From Flavobacterium collinsii (GTDB lineage Bacteria > Bacteroidota > Bacteroidia > Flavobacteriales > Flavobacteriaceae), in the NCBI RefSeq assembly GCF_902804485.1, contig NZ_CADCST010000067.1, positions 1-64,000 on the forward strand: 64,000 nucleotides of DNA, read 5' to 3'. A program made the position numbers and the translations under genes. Shown piece by piece: positions 52,441 to 60,122 of this stretch (position 1 is its first letter; each line of letters opens with the position of its first letter). The notes under the pieces are model-generated. The model made no database searches. It had not been told where the DNA came from and saw nothing but the letters and a program-made list of their open reading frames with translations.

Positions 52441-52590
52441 TTCACTAAATCGATCTAACCGCAAAGTTCGCTATCACTACTTTGCAAACCTTGCGAAATA
52501 ACTTCGCGTGCTTTGCGGTAAAAAAAAATCTTAAAAGCAACACTACGGTTCAATCAATTAAACGATTAACCGATCAAACAAATAAACATT
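52441..52590. repeat. Inverted repeat of ACCGCAAAG between hmgA and hppD
   Basis: ACCGCAAAG (52458-52466) pairs perfectly with CTTTGCGGT (52511-52519). The interior carries CTTTGCAAACCTTGCG words. Similar CTTTGC/CTTCGCG stretches lie at 350-385 and 31855-31900. Not followed by a typical terminator run, though nine A follow. Confidence 0.6.
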
Positions 52591-53751
52591 ATGTCAAAAG
52601 AAGTAAAATCAGTAGAATACGGATTAGAAAAAATCTTTGAAGGAGCACAGGATTTCCTTCCATTATTAGGAACCGATTATGTAGAATTCTACGTTGGTAA
52701 CGCCAAACAATCGGCACATTATTACAAAACGGCTTTCGGATATCAGTCATTAGCCTATGCCGGATTGGAAACCGGAGTAAAAGACAAAGCTTCTTATGTT
52801 TTAAAGCAGGACAAAATCAGAATCGTTCTGACAACACCTTTAACACAGGATTCACCAATACACGAGCATCTTAAAAAACATGGTGATGGTGTAAAAGTAG
52901 CAGCTCTTTGGGTTGAAGATGCCAGAAGTGCCTACGAAGAAACTATAAAACGTGGCGCCCGTTCTTTTATGGAGCCAACAGTTGAATCGGACGAATTTGG
53001 AGAAGTTATTCGTTCGGGAATCTATACTTACGGAGAAACAGTTCACATTTTCGTAGAAAGAAAAAACTATAACGGTGTTTTCCTTCCGGGTTACAAAGAA
53101 TGGAAATCGGATTACAATCCGGAACCAACCGGTTTAAAATACATCGACCATATGGTTGGAAATGTAGGCTGGAATGAAATGAATACCTGGGTAAAATTCT
53201 ACGAAGACGTTATGGGATTCGTAAATTTCTTGTCATTTGATGACAAGCAAATTACCACAGAATATTCAGCATTGATGAGTAAAGTAATGTCAAATGGAAA
53301 TGGAAGAATCAAATTTCCTATTAATGAACCGGCAGAAGGAAAGAAAAAATCTCAAATCGAAGAATATTTAGATTTCTATGGCGGACCCGGAATTCAGCAT
53401 ATTGCCATTGCAACAGATGACATCATCAAAACAGTATCACAATTGAGAGCACGAGGTGTTGAATTTTTATCTGCTCCTCCACATACCTACTACCAGGCAA
53501 TTCCTGAAAGATTAGGAGTTCATATGGATATGATGAAAGAAGATATTAACGAAATCGAAAAGTTAGCCATCATGGTCGATGCTGACGAAGACGGTTACTT
53601 ATTACAAATATTCACGAAGCCTGTTCAAGATAGACCAACGCTGTTTTTCGAAATTATTCAAAGAATGGGAGCAAAAGGATTTGGCGCAGGAAACTTTAAA
53701 GCACTTTTCGAGTCAATCGAAAGAGAACAGGAATTGAGAGGAACGCTATAA
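52591..53751 (+). CDS. hppD: 4-hydroxyphenylpyruvate dioxygenase
   Basis: Cytosolic iron enzyme turning 4-hydroxyphenylpyruvate into homogentisate. The 386-residue protein is a pair of VOC domains. Ligand positions: His in KYIDHMVGNVG near 188, His in GPGIQHIAIATDDI near 270, and Glu in LFFEIIQRMGAKGFGAGNFK near 350, where the C-terminal motif is highly conserved. It forms, with hmgA, the core of the tyrosine catabolic route. Fumarylacetoacetase and maleylacetoacetate isomerase are not in the window. Confidence 0.95.
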   Translation: MSKEVKSVEYGLEKIFEGAQDFLPLLGTDYVEFYVGNAKQSAHYYKTAFGYQSLAYAGLETGVKDKASYVLKQDKIRIVLTTPLTQDSPIHEHLKKHGDGVKVAALWVEDARSAYEETIKRGARSFMEPTVESDEFGEVIRSGIYTYGETVHIFVERKNYNGVFLPGYKEWKSDYNPEPTGLKYIDHMVGNVGWNEMNTWVKFYEDVMGFVNFLSFDDKQITTEYSALMSKVMSNGNGRIKFPINEPAEGKKKSQIEEYLDFYGGPGIQHIAIATDDIIKTVSQLRARGVEFLSAPPHTYYQAIPERLGVHMDMMKEDINEIEKLAIMVDADEDGYLLQIFTKPVQDRPTLFFEIIQRMGAKGFGAGNFKALFESIEREQELRGTL

Positions 53752-53860
53752 AAACGCATTTTTTTTACATTATGCGAAAAAATCCTCTGTAAAACGATGG
53801 TTTTTATGCAAATGTTATGTTAAACTCACTTTTTAACATTTATTTTTTGAACTTAGTATC

Positions 53861-53868
53861 TATCTTTG
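53861..53868 (+). promoter_or_regulatory. -7 box driving a candidate small RNA
   Basis: TATCTTTG matches TAnnTTTG. Predicted transcription begins near 53875, exactly at the first base pair of the first hairpin. No good -33 TTTG at 19-21 bases; a TTTTTTG run lies closer. Confidence 0.6.
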
Positions 53869-53874
53869 CACTCG

Positions 53875-53985
53875 CAAATCAGGAAGGGGTGGTTTCCTTC
53901 CGAATTGATATAAATTTCATAATTTATAGTTTTTTGGTTAGTTAATAGCATAAAAACTCCGTCATTCCTTGACGGAGTTTTTTTG
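53875..53985 (+). ncRNA. Candidate structured small RNA with own terminator, about 110 nt
   Basis: Three consecutive hairpins lie between a -7 box and a T-run, in a gap with no coding frame. Hairpin 1 pairs CAAATC-A-GGAAGG (53875-53887) with CCTTCC-GAATTG (53896-53907), one mismatch and one bulge, loop GGTGGTTT. Hairpin 2 is TATAAATT-TCAT-AATTTATA (53909-53928), perfect. Hairpin 3 (53952-53982) is a 13-bp perfect terminator stem followed by T. It could be a free small RNA, or a terminated leader of the DUF3108 gene. I do not recognise a known Rfam family with certainty. Confidence 0.6.
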
Positions 53986-53990
53986 TTTTG
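53952..53990 (+). terminator. Terminator of the candidate small RNA
   Basis: AAAAACTCCGTCA and TGACGGAGTTTTT pair perfectly (13 bp) around TTCCT, followed by TTTG and TTTTG. It would stop transcription before the DUF3108 gene. Confidence 0.9.
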
Positions 53991-54019
53991 GTACATTTGG
54001 AATAAAATTTGCATTTATT

Positions 54020-54027
54020 TATCTTTA
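54020..54027 (+). promoter_or_regulatory. Possible -7 box of the DUF3108 gene
   Basis: TATCTTTA is one base from TAnnTTTG and lies 24 bases before the ATG at 54051, so the gene appears to have its own promoter after the small-RNA terminator. Confidence 0.4.
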
Positions 54028-54050
54028 TAATGGAATGTAAAAAATGTACT

Positions 54051-54821
54051 ATGAAAAAATTAGTCCTCCTCCTATTAATCCTCACGACTCTAAGCTTCGA
54101 CACTCAAAAAGAAGATGCTTTCGATACCGGGGAATATTTTAAATTCAGAATTCATTACGGAATTATAAACGCCGGCTATGCTACACTCGAAATTAAAGAC
54201 GCCACAATCAACAATAAAAAAGTATTTCATGCTGTAGGAAAGGGATACACAACGGGAATGTCAAAATTTTTCTTTAAAGTTGAAGATCTTTACGAAAGCT
54301 ATTTTGACAAACAAAACGGAGCCCCCTATCGCTACGTTCGAAAAATAAACGAAGGTGGCTACACTAAAAACCAGGAAGGCTTTTTTGATCCGTCTGAAAG
54401 TAAAGTTTTAGTAAAAGACTACAAACGTAAGACAGAGAAAACAATAGTAACGACACCTAATGTACAGGATATCATCTCTTCTTTTTATTATCTGAGAAAC
54501 CATCCAAGCATTGACAAATTAAAATCTGGAGAAGCCATTACTATTGATATGTTTTTTGATGATGAAATCACAAAATTTAAGTTAAAATATGTAGGCCGTC
54601 AAGATATTACAACTAAATTTGGCACCGTTTCTACCATGGTCTTCAAACCATTAGTACAAACAGGAAGAGTTTTCAAAGAAAAAGAAAGTGTAACACTCTG
54701 GATCACAGATGACGACAATAAAATTCCGATACGTATAAAAGCAGATCTGGCCGTAGGATCACTTAAAGCGGACCTTGACGAATACAAAGGATTAAAAAAT
54801 CCATTTAAAGCAAAAAAATAA
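54051..54821 (+). CDS. Exported DUF3108 protein
   Basis: A 256-residue exported protein of the DUF3108 family, function unknown. A signal peptide (MKKLVLLLLILTTLSF) starts at the ATG at 54051; earlier in-frame starts (TTG 54009, ATG 54030) fall on or before the likely promoter and would bury the signal. Family features: GEYFKFRIHYGIINAGYATL near residue 28 and the C-terminal VTLWITDDDNKIPIRIKADL near 218. The beta-clam fold of DUF3108 resembles LolA-like carriers. Its stop overlaps the next ATG by one base (TAATG), so it is coupled to the tryptophan dioxygenase gene. Confidence 0.85.
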   Translation: MKKLVLLLLILTTLSFDTQKEDAFDTGEYFKFRIHYGIINAGYATLEIKDATINNKKVFHAVGKGYTTGMSKFFFKVEDLYESYFDKQNGAPYRYVRKINEGGYTKNQEGFFDPSESKVLVKDYKRKTEKTIVTTPNVQDIISSFYYLRNHPSIDKLKSGEAITIDMFFDDEITKFKLKYVGRQDITTKFGTVSTMVFKPLVQTGRVFKEKESVTLWITDDDNKIPIRIKADLAVGSLKADLDEYKGLKNPFKAKK

Positions 54822-55762
54822 TGAACCCTACTGATCATTCAGAATCTATTTTAAAAGAGATTGACCTTAAATACCAAGCTATAAATCAAAAAACTGATGT
54901 ACAATTAGAAGGATTGCTTTGGTCAAAACCTATCACCTACTGGGACTACATTCAGACCGATGCCCTTTTAAGCTTACAAACACAACGCACCACCCTTCCT
55001 GACGAAATGGTTTTCATAATGTACCATCAGGTAAACGAGTTAATTTTTAAAATGATTTTGTGGGAAATTGATCAAATTGCCGATACACAAAACATTCAGG
55101 TTGCCTTTTTCAGCGAAAGACTTTCAAGAATTACCCGATACTTTGACATGCTAACCAATTCGTTCAGTATCATGGAAAAAGGAATGGAAGTCGATCAATA
55201 TATGAAATTCAGAAACACGCTAACTCCGGCCAGCGGCTTTCAAAGTGCACAATACAGATTAATCGAATTTGCTTCGACAGATGTTATCAATTTAACCGAC
55301 CGCAGATACAAACCTAACTTTGATGAAAACACTCCATTAGAAACAAGTTTTGAACATTTGTACTGGCAGGCTGCAGGAAAAGATTACCAGACAGGAGAAA
55401 AGTCATACCTACTTCAGGAATTTGAAAACAAATACAAAGACCAGTTCTTAAGACAAATGTCTACTTTTAAATCAAAAAATATCTGGCAAAAATTCACACA
55501 ATTACCTTTAGAAGACCAACAAAACCATGCGCTAATCGATGCCATGCGCCATTACGACAAAACGGTAAACATTACCTGGGTTATGCAGCATCTTAACACT
55601 GCAAGAAAATACATACTGGAAAGTGGAAAAGGAAACGGAGAAGCTACCGGCGGAAGCGATTGGCAAAAATATATGCACCCAAAATACCAAAGACGCATCT
55701 TTTTTCCTAAATTGTGGGCCGAAGAAGAATTGTCCAATTGGGGAAATGAAGCAGCCATATAA
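54821..55762 (+). CDS. kynA: Tryptophan 2,3-dioxygenase
   Basis: Haem enzyme that opens the indole ring of tryptophan to N-formylkynurenine, first step of the kynurenine route. The 313-residue protein is all-helical, with the distal-pocket motif MVFIMYHQVNELIFKMIL near residue 66, the Arg-containing GFQSAQYRLIEF near 147, a likely proximal His in WVMQHLNTARKYI near 255, and the substrate loop GEATGGSDWQKYM near 274. It is longer than the 280-residue Xanthomonas enzyme but matches Bacteroidota members. Downstream kynurenine genes are not in the window. Confidence 0.88.
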   Translation: MNPTDHSESILKEIDLKYQAINQKTDVQLEGLLWSKPITYWDYIQTDALLSLQTQRTTLPDEMVFIMYHQVNELIFKMILWEIDQIADTQNIQVAFFSERLSRITRYFDMLTNSFSIMEKGMEVDQYMKFRNTLTPASGFQSAQYRLIEFASTDVINLTDRRYKPNFDENTPLETSFEHLYWQAAGKDYQTGEKSYLLQEFENKYKDQFLRQMSTFKSKNIWQKFTQLPLEDQQNHALIDAMRHYDKTVNITWVMQHLNTARKYILESGKGNGEATGGSDWQKYMHPKYQRRIFFPKLWAEEELSNWGNEAAI

Positions 55763-55783
55763 TTTCCTAAAAAATTTAAAAGT

Positions 55784-57004
55784 TTGAAAAAAGCATTCGT
55801 AATTATAATCATTTTATTCTCAATACTCTCATGCAACAAAACCGCTGAAAAAGTTGAAACTAAAATCACTAAACCAAAAACTAAAAAAGTAGAATTTGGT
55901 TTTAATTACGCCGACTTCAATGTTATTCACGATACCATTAAAAAAGGTGATTCCTTTGGATCTATCATTCAGGGGCAAAATATTGGAGACAAAAAAGTCT
56001 ACGATGTTGTAGAACAAATTAAAGATTCTTTTAATGTAAGAACTATTCGCTACAACAAACCTTATACCGTACTTCGTTCTAAAAACAAAACAAACAAGCT
56101 GCAGGTTTTTATTTATCAGCCCGATGCCCTCACCTATTACGTTGTTGACTTTAGAGATAGTATTGCCAAAGCATACAAAAAAATAAAACCTGTCACATTA
56201 AAACGCAAAATCATTGGAGGCGTTTTAAAAAGCTCATTATCAGAAACTCTAGGCAATGAAAGTGTAGAAGCAGCACTTGCCAGCAGAATTACAAAAGTAT
56301 TCTCCTGGTCTATTGACTTCTTTAAACTAAAAAAAGGAGATCGTTACGGGTTAATTTTTACGGAACGTTTTATAAACGGCAAAACCTACGACGGCGTTGA
56401 AGATCTTGAAGCTGCTTTTTTTGAATACAAGGGCAAAATCATTTATGCTTTTCCTTTTGAAAGAGACACTACTTCAGGGAAAATTGAATATTATGACGAT
56501 CAGGGAAGAACGCTTAAAAACTTCTTCTTAAAAACTCCGATTAAATTTAGCCGAATTACTTCCCGATTTACTGCAAACAGATTTCACCCGGTACAACACA
56601 CCTGGAAAGCTCACAAAGGAACCGACTATGCTGCACCAACCGGAACACCAATTTCGACAACTGCATCTGGAACTGTAGAAGCAACAGGATACACGGCAGG
56701 AAACGGAAACTTTGTAAAAGTAAAACACAACGGAACCTACTCTACTCAATACCTGCACATGTCCAGAATTTTAGTCCGACGCGGTCAACGTGTTACTCAG
56801 GGACAAACTATCGGATTAGTTGGCAGTACCGGCCTTGCAACGGGACCTCATGTATGTTACCGTTTCTGGAAAAATGGTGTTCAGGTCGATGCTTTAAGAC
56901 TTAACTTACCAACCGGAGAGTCTTTAACAGGAAATGACAAAACCCGCTTCTTTAAGCAAATCGAACCTTTAAAGAGAGAACTGGACAGTATTGGAAACCT
57001 ATAA
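55784..57004 (+). CDS. M23 peptidoglycan metallo-endopeptidase lipoprotein
   Basis: A 406-residue lipoprotein with a LytM/M23 domain that would cut peptide bridges in peptidoglycan. It begins with a TTG (55784) directly before the lipoprotein signal KKAFVIIIILFSILSC; no ATG is available. A LysM-like/OapA-like middle region precedes the M23 domain (about 250-390). Zinc and catalytic residues align with LytM: His277 and Asp281 (HKGTD), His325 (YLHMS) and His356 (GPHVC). The last ligand of the HxH motif is Cys358 instead of His. It follows the tryptophan dioxygenase by 21 bases. Confidence 0.88.
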   Translation: MKKAFVIIIILFSILSCNKTAEKVETKITKPKTKKVEFGFNYADFNVIHDTIKKGDSFGSIIQGQNIGDKKVYDVVEQIKDSFNVRTIRYNKPYTVLRSKNKTNKLQVFIYQPDALTYYVVDFRDSIAKAYKKIKPVTLKRKIIGGVLKSSLSETLGNESVEAALASRITKVFSWSIDFFKLKKGDRYGLIFTERFINGKTYDGVEDLEAAFFEYKGKIIYAFPFERDTTSGKIEYYDDQGRTLKNFFLKTPIKFSRITSRFTANRFHPVQHTWKAHKGTDYAAPTGTPISTTASGTVEATGYTAGNGNFVKVKHNGTYSTQYLHMSRILVRRGQRVTQGQTIGLVGSTGLATGPHVCYRFWKNGVQVDALRLNLPTGESLTGNDKTRFFKQIEPLKRELDSIGNL

Positions 57005-57037
57005 GAATCCATATTTATCCTTAAAATAGAAGTAAAC

Positions 57038-57658
57038 ATGAAAAACAAACGCATTAAAGACATTCTTGATGAAACTTTTTCTGACTTAAAACTATTTTAC
57101 AGAGACACTACTTTAAACAACAACTTACTTGCTTCTTATCAAGTTGGGCAAATACTGAAAGAAAAAGATTTTACAGACATGTCGTTTATTGGCGGCGGCC
57201 TTTCCGGCAATTGCAGATATTTGATTGCAAGCGCAAGCGCAAGAGATTTGTCTAAATTCAATCCTGATTCAGCAAAAAACGGACATGCACTCTTAGATGA
57301 TAATTCTTTCTTTAAAGTATTAGACATTTACAAAATCAGCGACAAAACTCAAATCTTCCTGCTGAACATTCCCGGAAACTCGCTTCCGCTTTTCAAAAAT
57401 TCGACTTCAAATCTTGAAGAAGAAATTACCGAAAAAGCCAAGCAAAAATTCGTGAATAAAATCAACTCGCCTTTAATTCCGGAGCTTCAAACCGAAAATT
57501 GGAAAGAAAAAACCAAAGCCCCTATTGGCATGAGCAGTACCGGTGAATTATATTTTGACGATTCAGCCATAAAAAAAGAAGAACCTAAAAAAATAGAAAT
57601 CAATAAAGACAGGAAACAGATTGAAATCAACAAAAAGCCCTGGTGGAAAATATGGTAA
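57038..57658 (+). CDS. Hypothetical protein, 206 aa
   Basis: I do not recognise the family. No signal peptide is seen. The N-terminal half (about 1-115) is alpha/beta with a glycine-rich SFIGGGLSGNCRYLIASASA strand-turn and DNSFFKVLDIYKISDKTQIFLLNIPG. The C-terminal third is charged and ends with a Lys/Glu/Ile-rich linker and the aromatic KPWWKIW. The ATG follows the M23 gene by 33 bases in the same direction, so it is probably in the same operon. Confidence 0.65.
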   Translation: MKNKRIKDILDETFSDLKLFYRDTTLNNNLLASYQVGQILKEKDFTDMSFIGGGLSGNCRYLIASASARDLSKFNPDSAKNGHALLDDNSFFKVLDIYKISDKTQIFLLNIPGNSLPLFKNSTSNLEEEITEKAKQKFVNKINSPLIPELQTENWKEKTKAPIGMSSTGELYFDDSAIKKEEPKKIEINKDRKQIEINKKPWWKIW

Positions 57659-57705
57659 ATAATACTTCCGCTTCAAACAATATTTCACCACTTCACCTTT
57701 CAGGA

Positions 57706-58044
57706 ATGAAGCGAATTTTATTATTCCTCTCTTGCACAATAACAATAGGCTGCTCCAATAATCCCCACACTTTTATTTTAAACGATAAAAAAGAAAACAA
57801 ATACTTTATAGCAGAATCAATCAACCAGGCATTTGAAGAAGATCTAATCGAGAAATCGCCTTTAATTGTCATAAACGGAGTTCCTTTTAGGTACAACAAA
57901 AAGCAGGACACCATATTATTGCCTCTTAAAAAATCTGACATTATTAGCTTAGATTTTCTAAACAAAAACAGCAGCCGCATCATTTACAATGAAAAAGAAA
58001 ACGATGGTGCCATCATCATAACGGCAAGAATTAAGACCAAATAA
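57706..58044 (+). CDS. Small lipoprotein resembling a lone TonB-receptor plug
   Basis: A 112-residue lipoprotein. The ATG at 57706 gives a clean signal MKRILLFLSCTITIGC with lipobox TIGC (Cys16); a GTG at 57643 would add 21 residues that spoil the signal and overlap the upstream gene. The mature part follows the plug pattern of SusC-like receptors: PLIVINGVPFRYN, then IISLDFLNKNSSRIIYNEKE, then DGAIIITARI, matching the general form P-hhh-D/N-G-x-x...h-x-x-h-x-h-L...h-Y...G-x-h-h-I-x-T. No barrel follows. Function unknown. Confidence 0.65.
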   Translation: MKRILLFLSCTITIGCSNNPHTFILNDKKENKYFIAESINQAFEEDLIEKSPLIVINGVPFRYNKKQDTILLPLKKSDIISLDFLNKNSSRIIYNEKENDGAIIITARIKTK

Positions 58045-58115
58045 ACACATATATCGTTTTCGTAACTAATTGTTATATAATCGTGAAGCCTTACACTATT
58101 AAAAAGTAATTTCAG

Positions 58116-58123
58116 TATTTTTG
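58116..58123 (+). promoter_or_regulatory. -7 box of pgi
   Basis: TATTTTTG matches TAnnTTTG, 33 bases before the ATG at 58157. It contains the TTG that would otherwise be read as a start. Confidence 0.5.
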
Positions 58124-58156
58124 TTTTTTATAACCGCATTCTCAATTAAACAAAAA

Positions 58157-59800
58157 ATGGCTTTAAACACAACAAACCCAACTGGGACTGAAGCGTGGAA
58201 AAATCTACAAAACCACTATAACGCAATTCACGAAACAACAATACAAGAATTATTTCAACAAGACAAAACGCGCGTTGAAAAGTTCAATTTACAATGGAAT
58301 GACTTCCTTGTTGATTATTCTAAAAACAACATTAGTCAGGAAACCATATCTCTTTTATTAGAATTAGCCAACTCAATTGGATTAAAAGAAGCCATCTCAC
58401 AATATTTTGAGGGAGAAATCATCAACCAAACCGAAAACAGAGCCGTTTTACACACTGCATTACGCGCACGGGAATCGGCAGTTATTAAGGTAGATGGCGA
58501 AAATGTAATCCCGGAAGTTTACGAAGTAAAAAACAAAATCAAACAATTTAGTCATGAAGTTATTTCGGGAGAAAGAAAAGGTTTCACCGGAAAAGCTTTT
58601 ACGGATGTTGTAAATATTGGTATTGGTGGTTCTGATCTTGGACCTGTTATGGCAGTTGAAGCTTTACAATTTTACAAAAACCACTTAAATCTTCATTTTG
58701 TATCTAATGTTGATGGTGATCACGTAAACGAAGTAATTAAAAAATTAAATCCTGAAACAACATTGTTCTTAATTGTTTCTAAAACTTTTACTACTCAGGA
58801 GACTTTATCCAACTCTGAAACCATTAAAGAGTGGTTTTTGAAATCGGCTTCTCAGGAAGATATTGCGAAACATTTTGTTGCCGTTTCTACCAATATTCAA
58901 AAAGTAACCGAATTTGGAATTAATCCTGACAATGTTTTCCCAATGTGGGATTGGGTTGGAGGAAGATTTTCTTTATGGAGTGCCGTTGGACTAAGCATTA
59001 GTCTAGCAATTGGTTTCGACAACTATAATGATTTATTGAAGGGTGCGAACGAAATGGACGAGCATTTTAAATCGACAGAATTCGACGAAAACATTCCAGT
59101 GATTCTTGCATTGTTAAGCATTTGGTATAATAATTTCTTTGGTGCTGAAAGCGAAGCATTAATTCCATATACACAATACCTGCAAAAACTTGCTCCTTAC
59201 CTACAACAGGCCACAATGGAAAGTAACGGAAAAAGTGTTGGTCGTGATGGAAAACCGGTTAACTACCAAACCGGAACTATCATCTGGGGAGAACCGGGAA
59301 CGAATTCTCAACATGCTTTTTTCCAATTGATTCATCAGGGCACAAAATTGATTCCGACAGATTTTATCGGATTCGTTCAACCATTATACGGAAACGAGGA
59401 TCATCACAACAAATTGATGTCAAACTTCTTTGCTCAAACAGAAGCTTTACTAAACGGTAAAACCGCTGCACAGGTTCAGACCGAATTTGACAAACAAGGA
59501 TTAACTGCAGAAAAAGCATCTTACTTACTACCATTTAAAGTTTTCACCGGAAACAAACCAACAAATACAATCTTAATACAAAAACTAACCCCAAAAAGCC
59601 TGGGATCATTAATCGCTTTATACGAACACAAAATTTTTGTACAAGGTATTATCTGGAATATTTTCAGTTATGATCAATGGGGAGTGGAATTAGGAAAACA
59701 ACTGGCAAATTCAATTCTGGATGAAATTAACACAAAGACGGTAAAAAATCATGATAGCTCGACTTCATTTTTGTTAAATCACTTTTTGAAAAACAAATAA
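58157..59800 (+). CDS. pgi: Glucose-6-phosphate isomerase
   Basis: Cytosolic glycolytic enzyme interconverting glucose 6-phosphate and fructose 6-phosphate. The 547-residue protein matches the long bacterial/eukaryotic PGI class. Signatures: [18 protein letters not shown] near residue 153, [14 protein letters not shown] near 205, the PGI pattern [19 protein letters not shown] near 260, and the catalytic Glu and His in [10 protein letters not shown] (near 345) and ATMESNGK. An upstream TTG would place the start inside the promoter, so the ATG at 58157 is chosen. Terminator at 59833-59866. Confidence 0.95.
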   Translation: MALNTTNPTGTEAWKNLQNHYNAIHETTIQELFQQDKTRVEKFNLQWNDFLVDYSKNNISQETISLLLELANSIGLKEAISQYFEGEIINQTENRAVLHTALRARESAVIKVDGENVIPEVYEVKNKIKQFSHEVISGERKGFTGKAFTDVVNIGIGGSDLGPVMAVEALQFYKNHLNLHFVSNVDGDHVNEVIKKLNPETTLFLIVSKTFTTQETLSNSETIKEWFLKSASQEDIAKHFVAVSTNIQKVTEFGINPDNVFPMWDWVGGRFSLWSAVGLSISLAIGFDNYNDLLKGANEMDEHFKSTEFDENIPVILALLSIWYNNFFGAESEALIPYTQYLQKLAPYLQQATMESNGKSVGRDGKPVNYQTGTIIWGEPGTNSQHAFFQLIHQGTKLIPTDFIGFVQPLYGNEDHHNKLMSNFFAQTEALLNGKTAAQVQTEFDKQGLTAEKASYLLPFKVFTGNKPTNTILIQKLTPKSLGSLIALYEHKIFVQGIIWNIFSYDQWGVELGKQLANSILDEINTKTVKNHDSSTSFLLNHFLKNK

Positions 59801-59832
59801 AACCACCAGAAGTCTCATTACGCAACATACTG

Positions 59833-59866
59833 AAACGCCTTGATTTAATAAAAATTAAGGCGTTTT
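59833..59866 (+). terminator. Terminator of pgi
   Basis: AAACGCCTTGATTT faces AAATTAAGGCGTTT (one bulge), followed by TTTT. Confidence 0.85.
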
Positions 59867-60089
59867 TTCATACATATAAACCTTAAAAACAAACCAAACT
59901 ACCTGTTCTTGCAAGTTTAGCACTACAAGACCACTAGGATCATTACGATTTTAACAAAATTAATGTCTGAAAATTTAAAAAAACCACATTTTATCTAACA
60001 AAAAATAGAAAAATCATTTTAATACGCAACACATTATATAAAAGTTAATTTTCTTAACATTTTGATAACACTATCTGATTAAATTGTTA

Positions 60090-60097
60090 TAATTTTG
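60090..60097 (+). promoter_or_regulatory. -7 box of the TonB-dependent receptor gene
   Basis: TAATTTTG matches TAnnTTTG 26 bases before the ATG. A TTTG occurs at 60061-60064, but the 25-base spacing is longer than ideal. Confidence 0.5.
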
Positions 60098-60122
60098 CCA
60101 AAAACAATAAACTAATTAACAA

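Larger units (their letters stand above)
59801..60122. other. Intergenic stretch between pgi and the TonB-dependent receptor
   Basis: It contains the pgi terminator and the receptor promoter. The 190 bases between are AT-rich, with no hairpin or frame that I can support. Confidence 0.6.

Noticed and set aside
53875..53985. Identification of the RNA candidate as 6S RNA
   Set aside because: 6S RNA is one long hairpin with a central bubble; this has three independent hairpins.
57643..57705. GTG or earlier ATG start for the plug-like lipoprotein
   Set aside because: It would push the lipoprotein signal 21 residues inward and overlap the upstream coding end.
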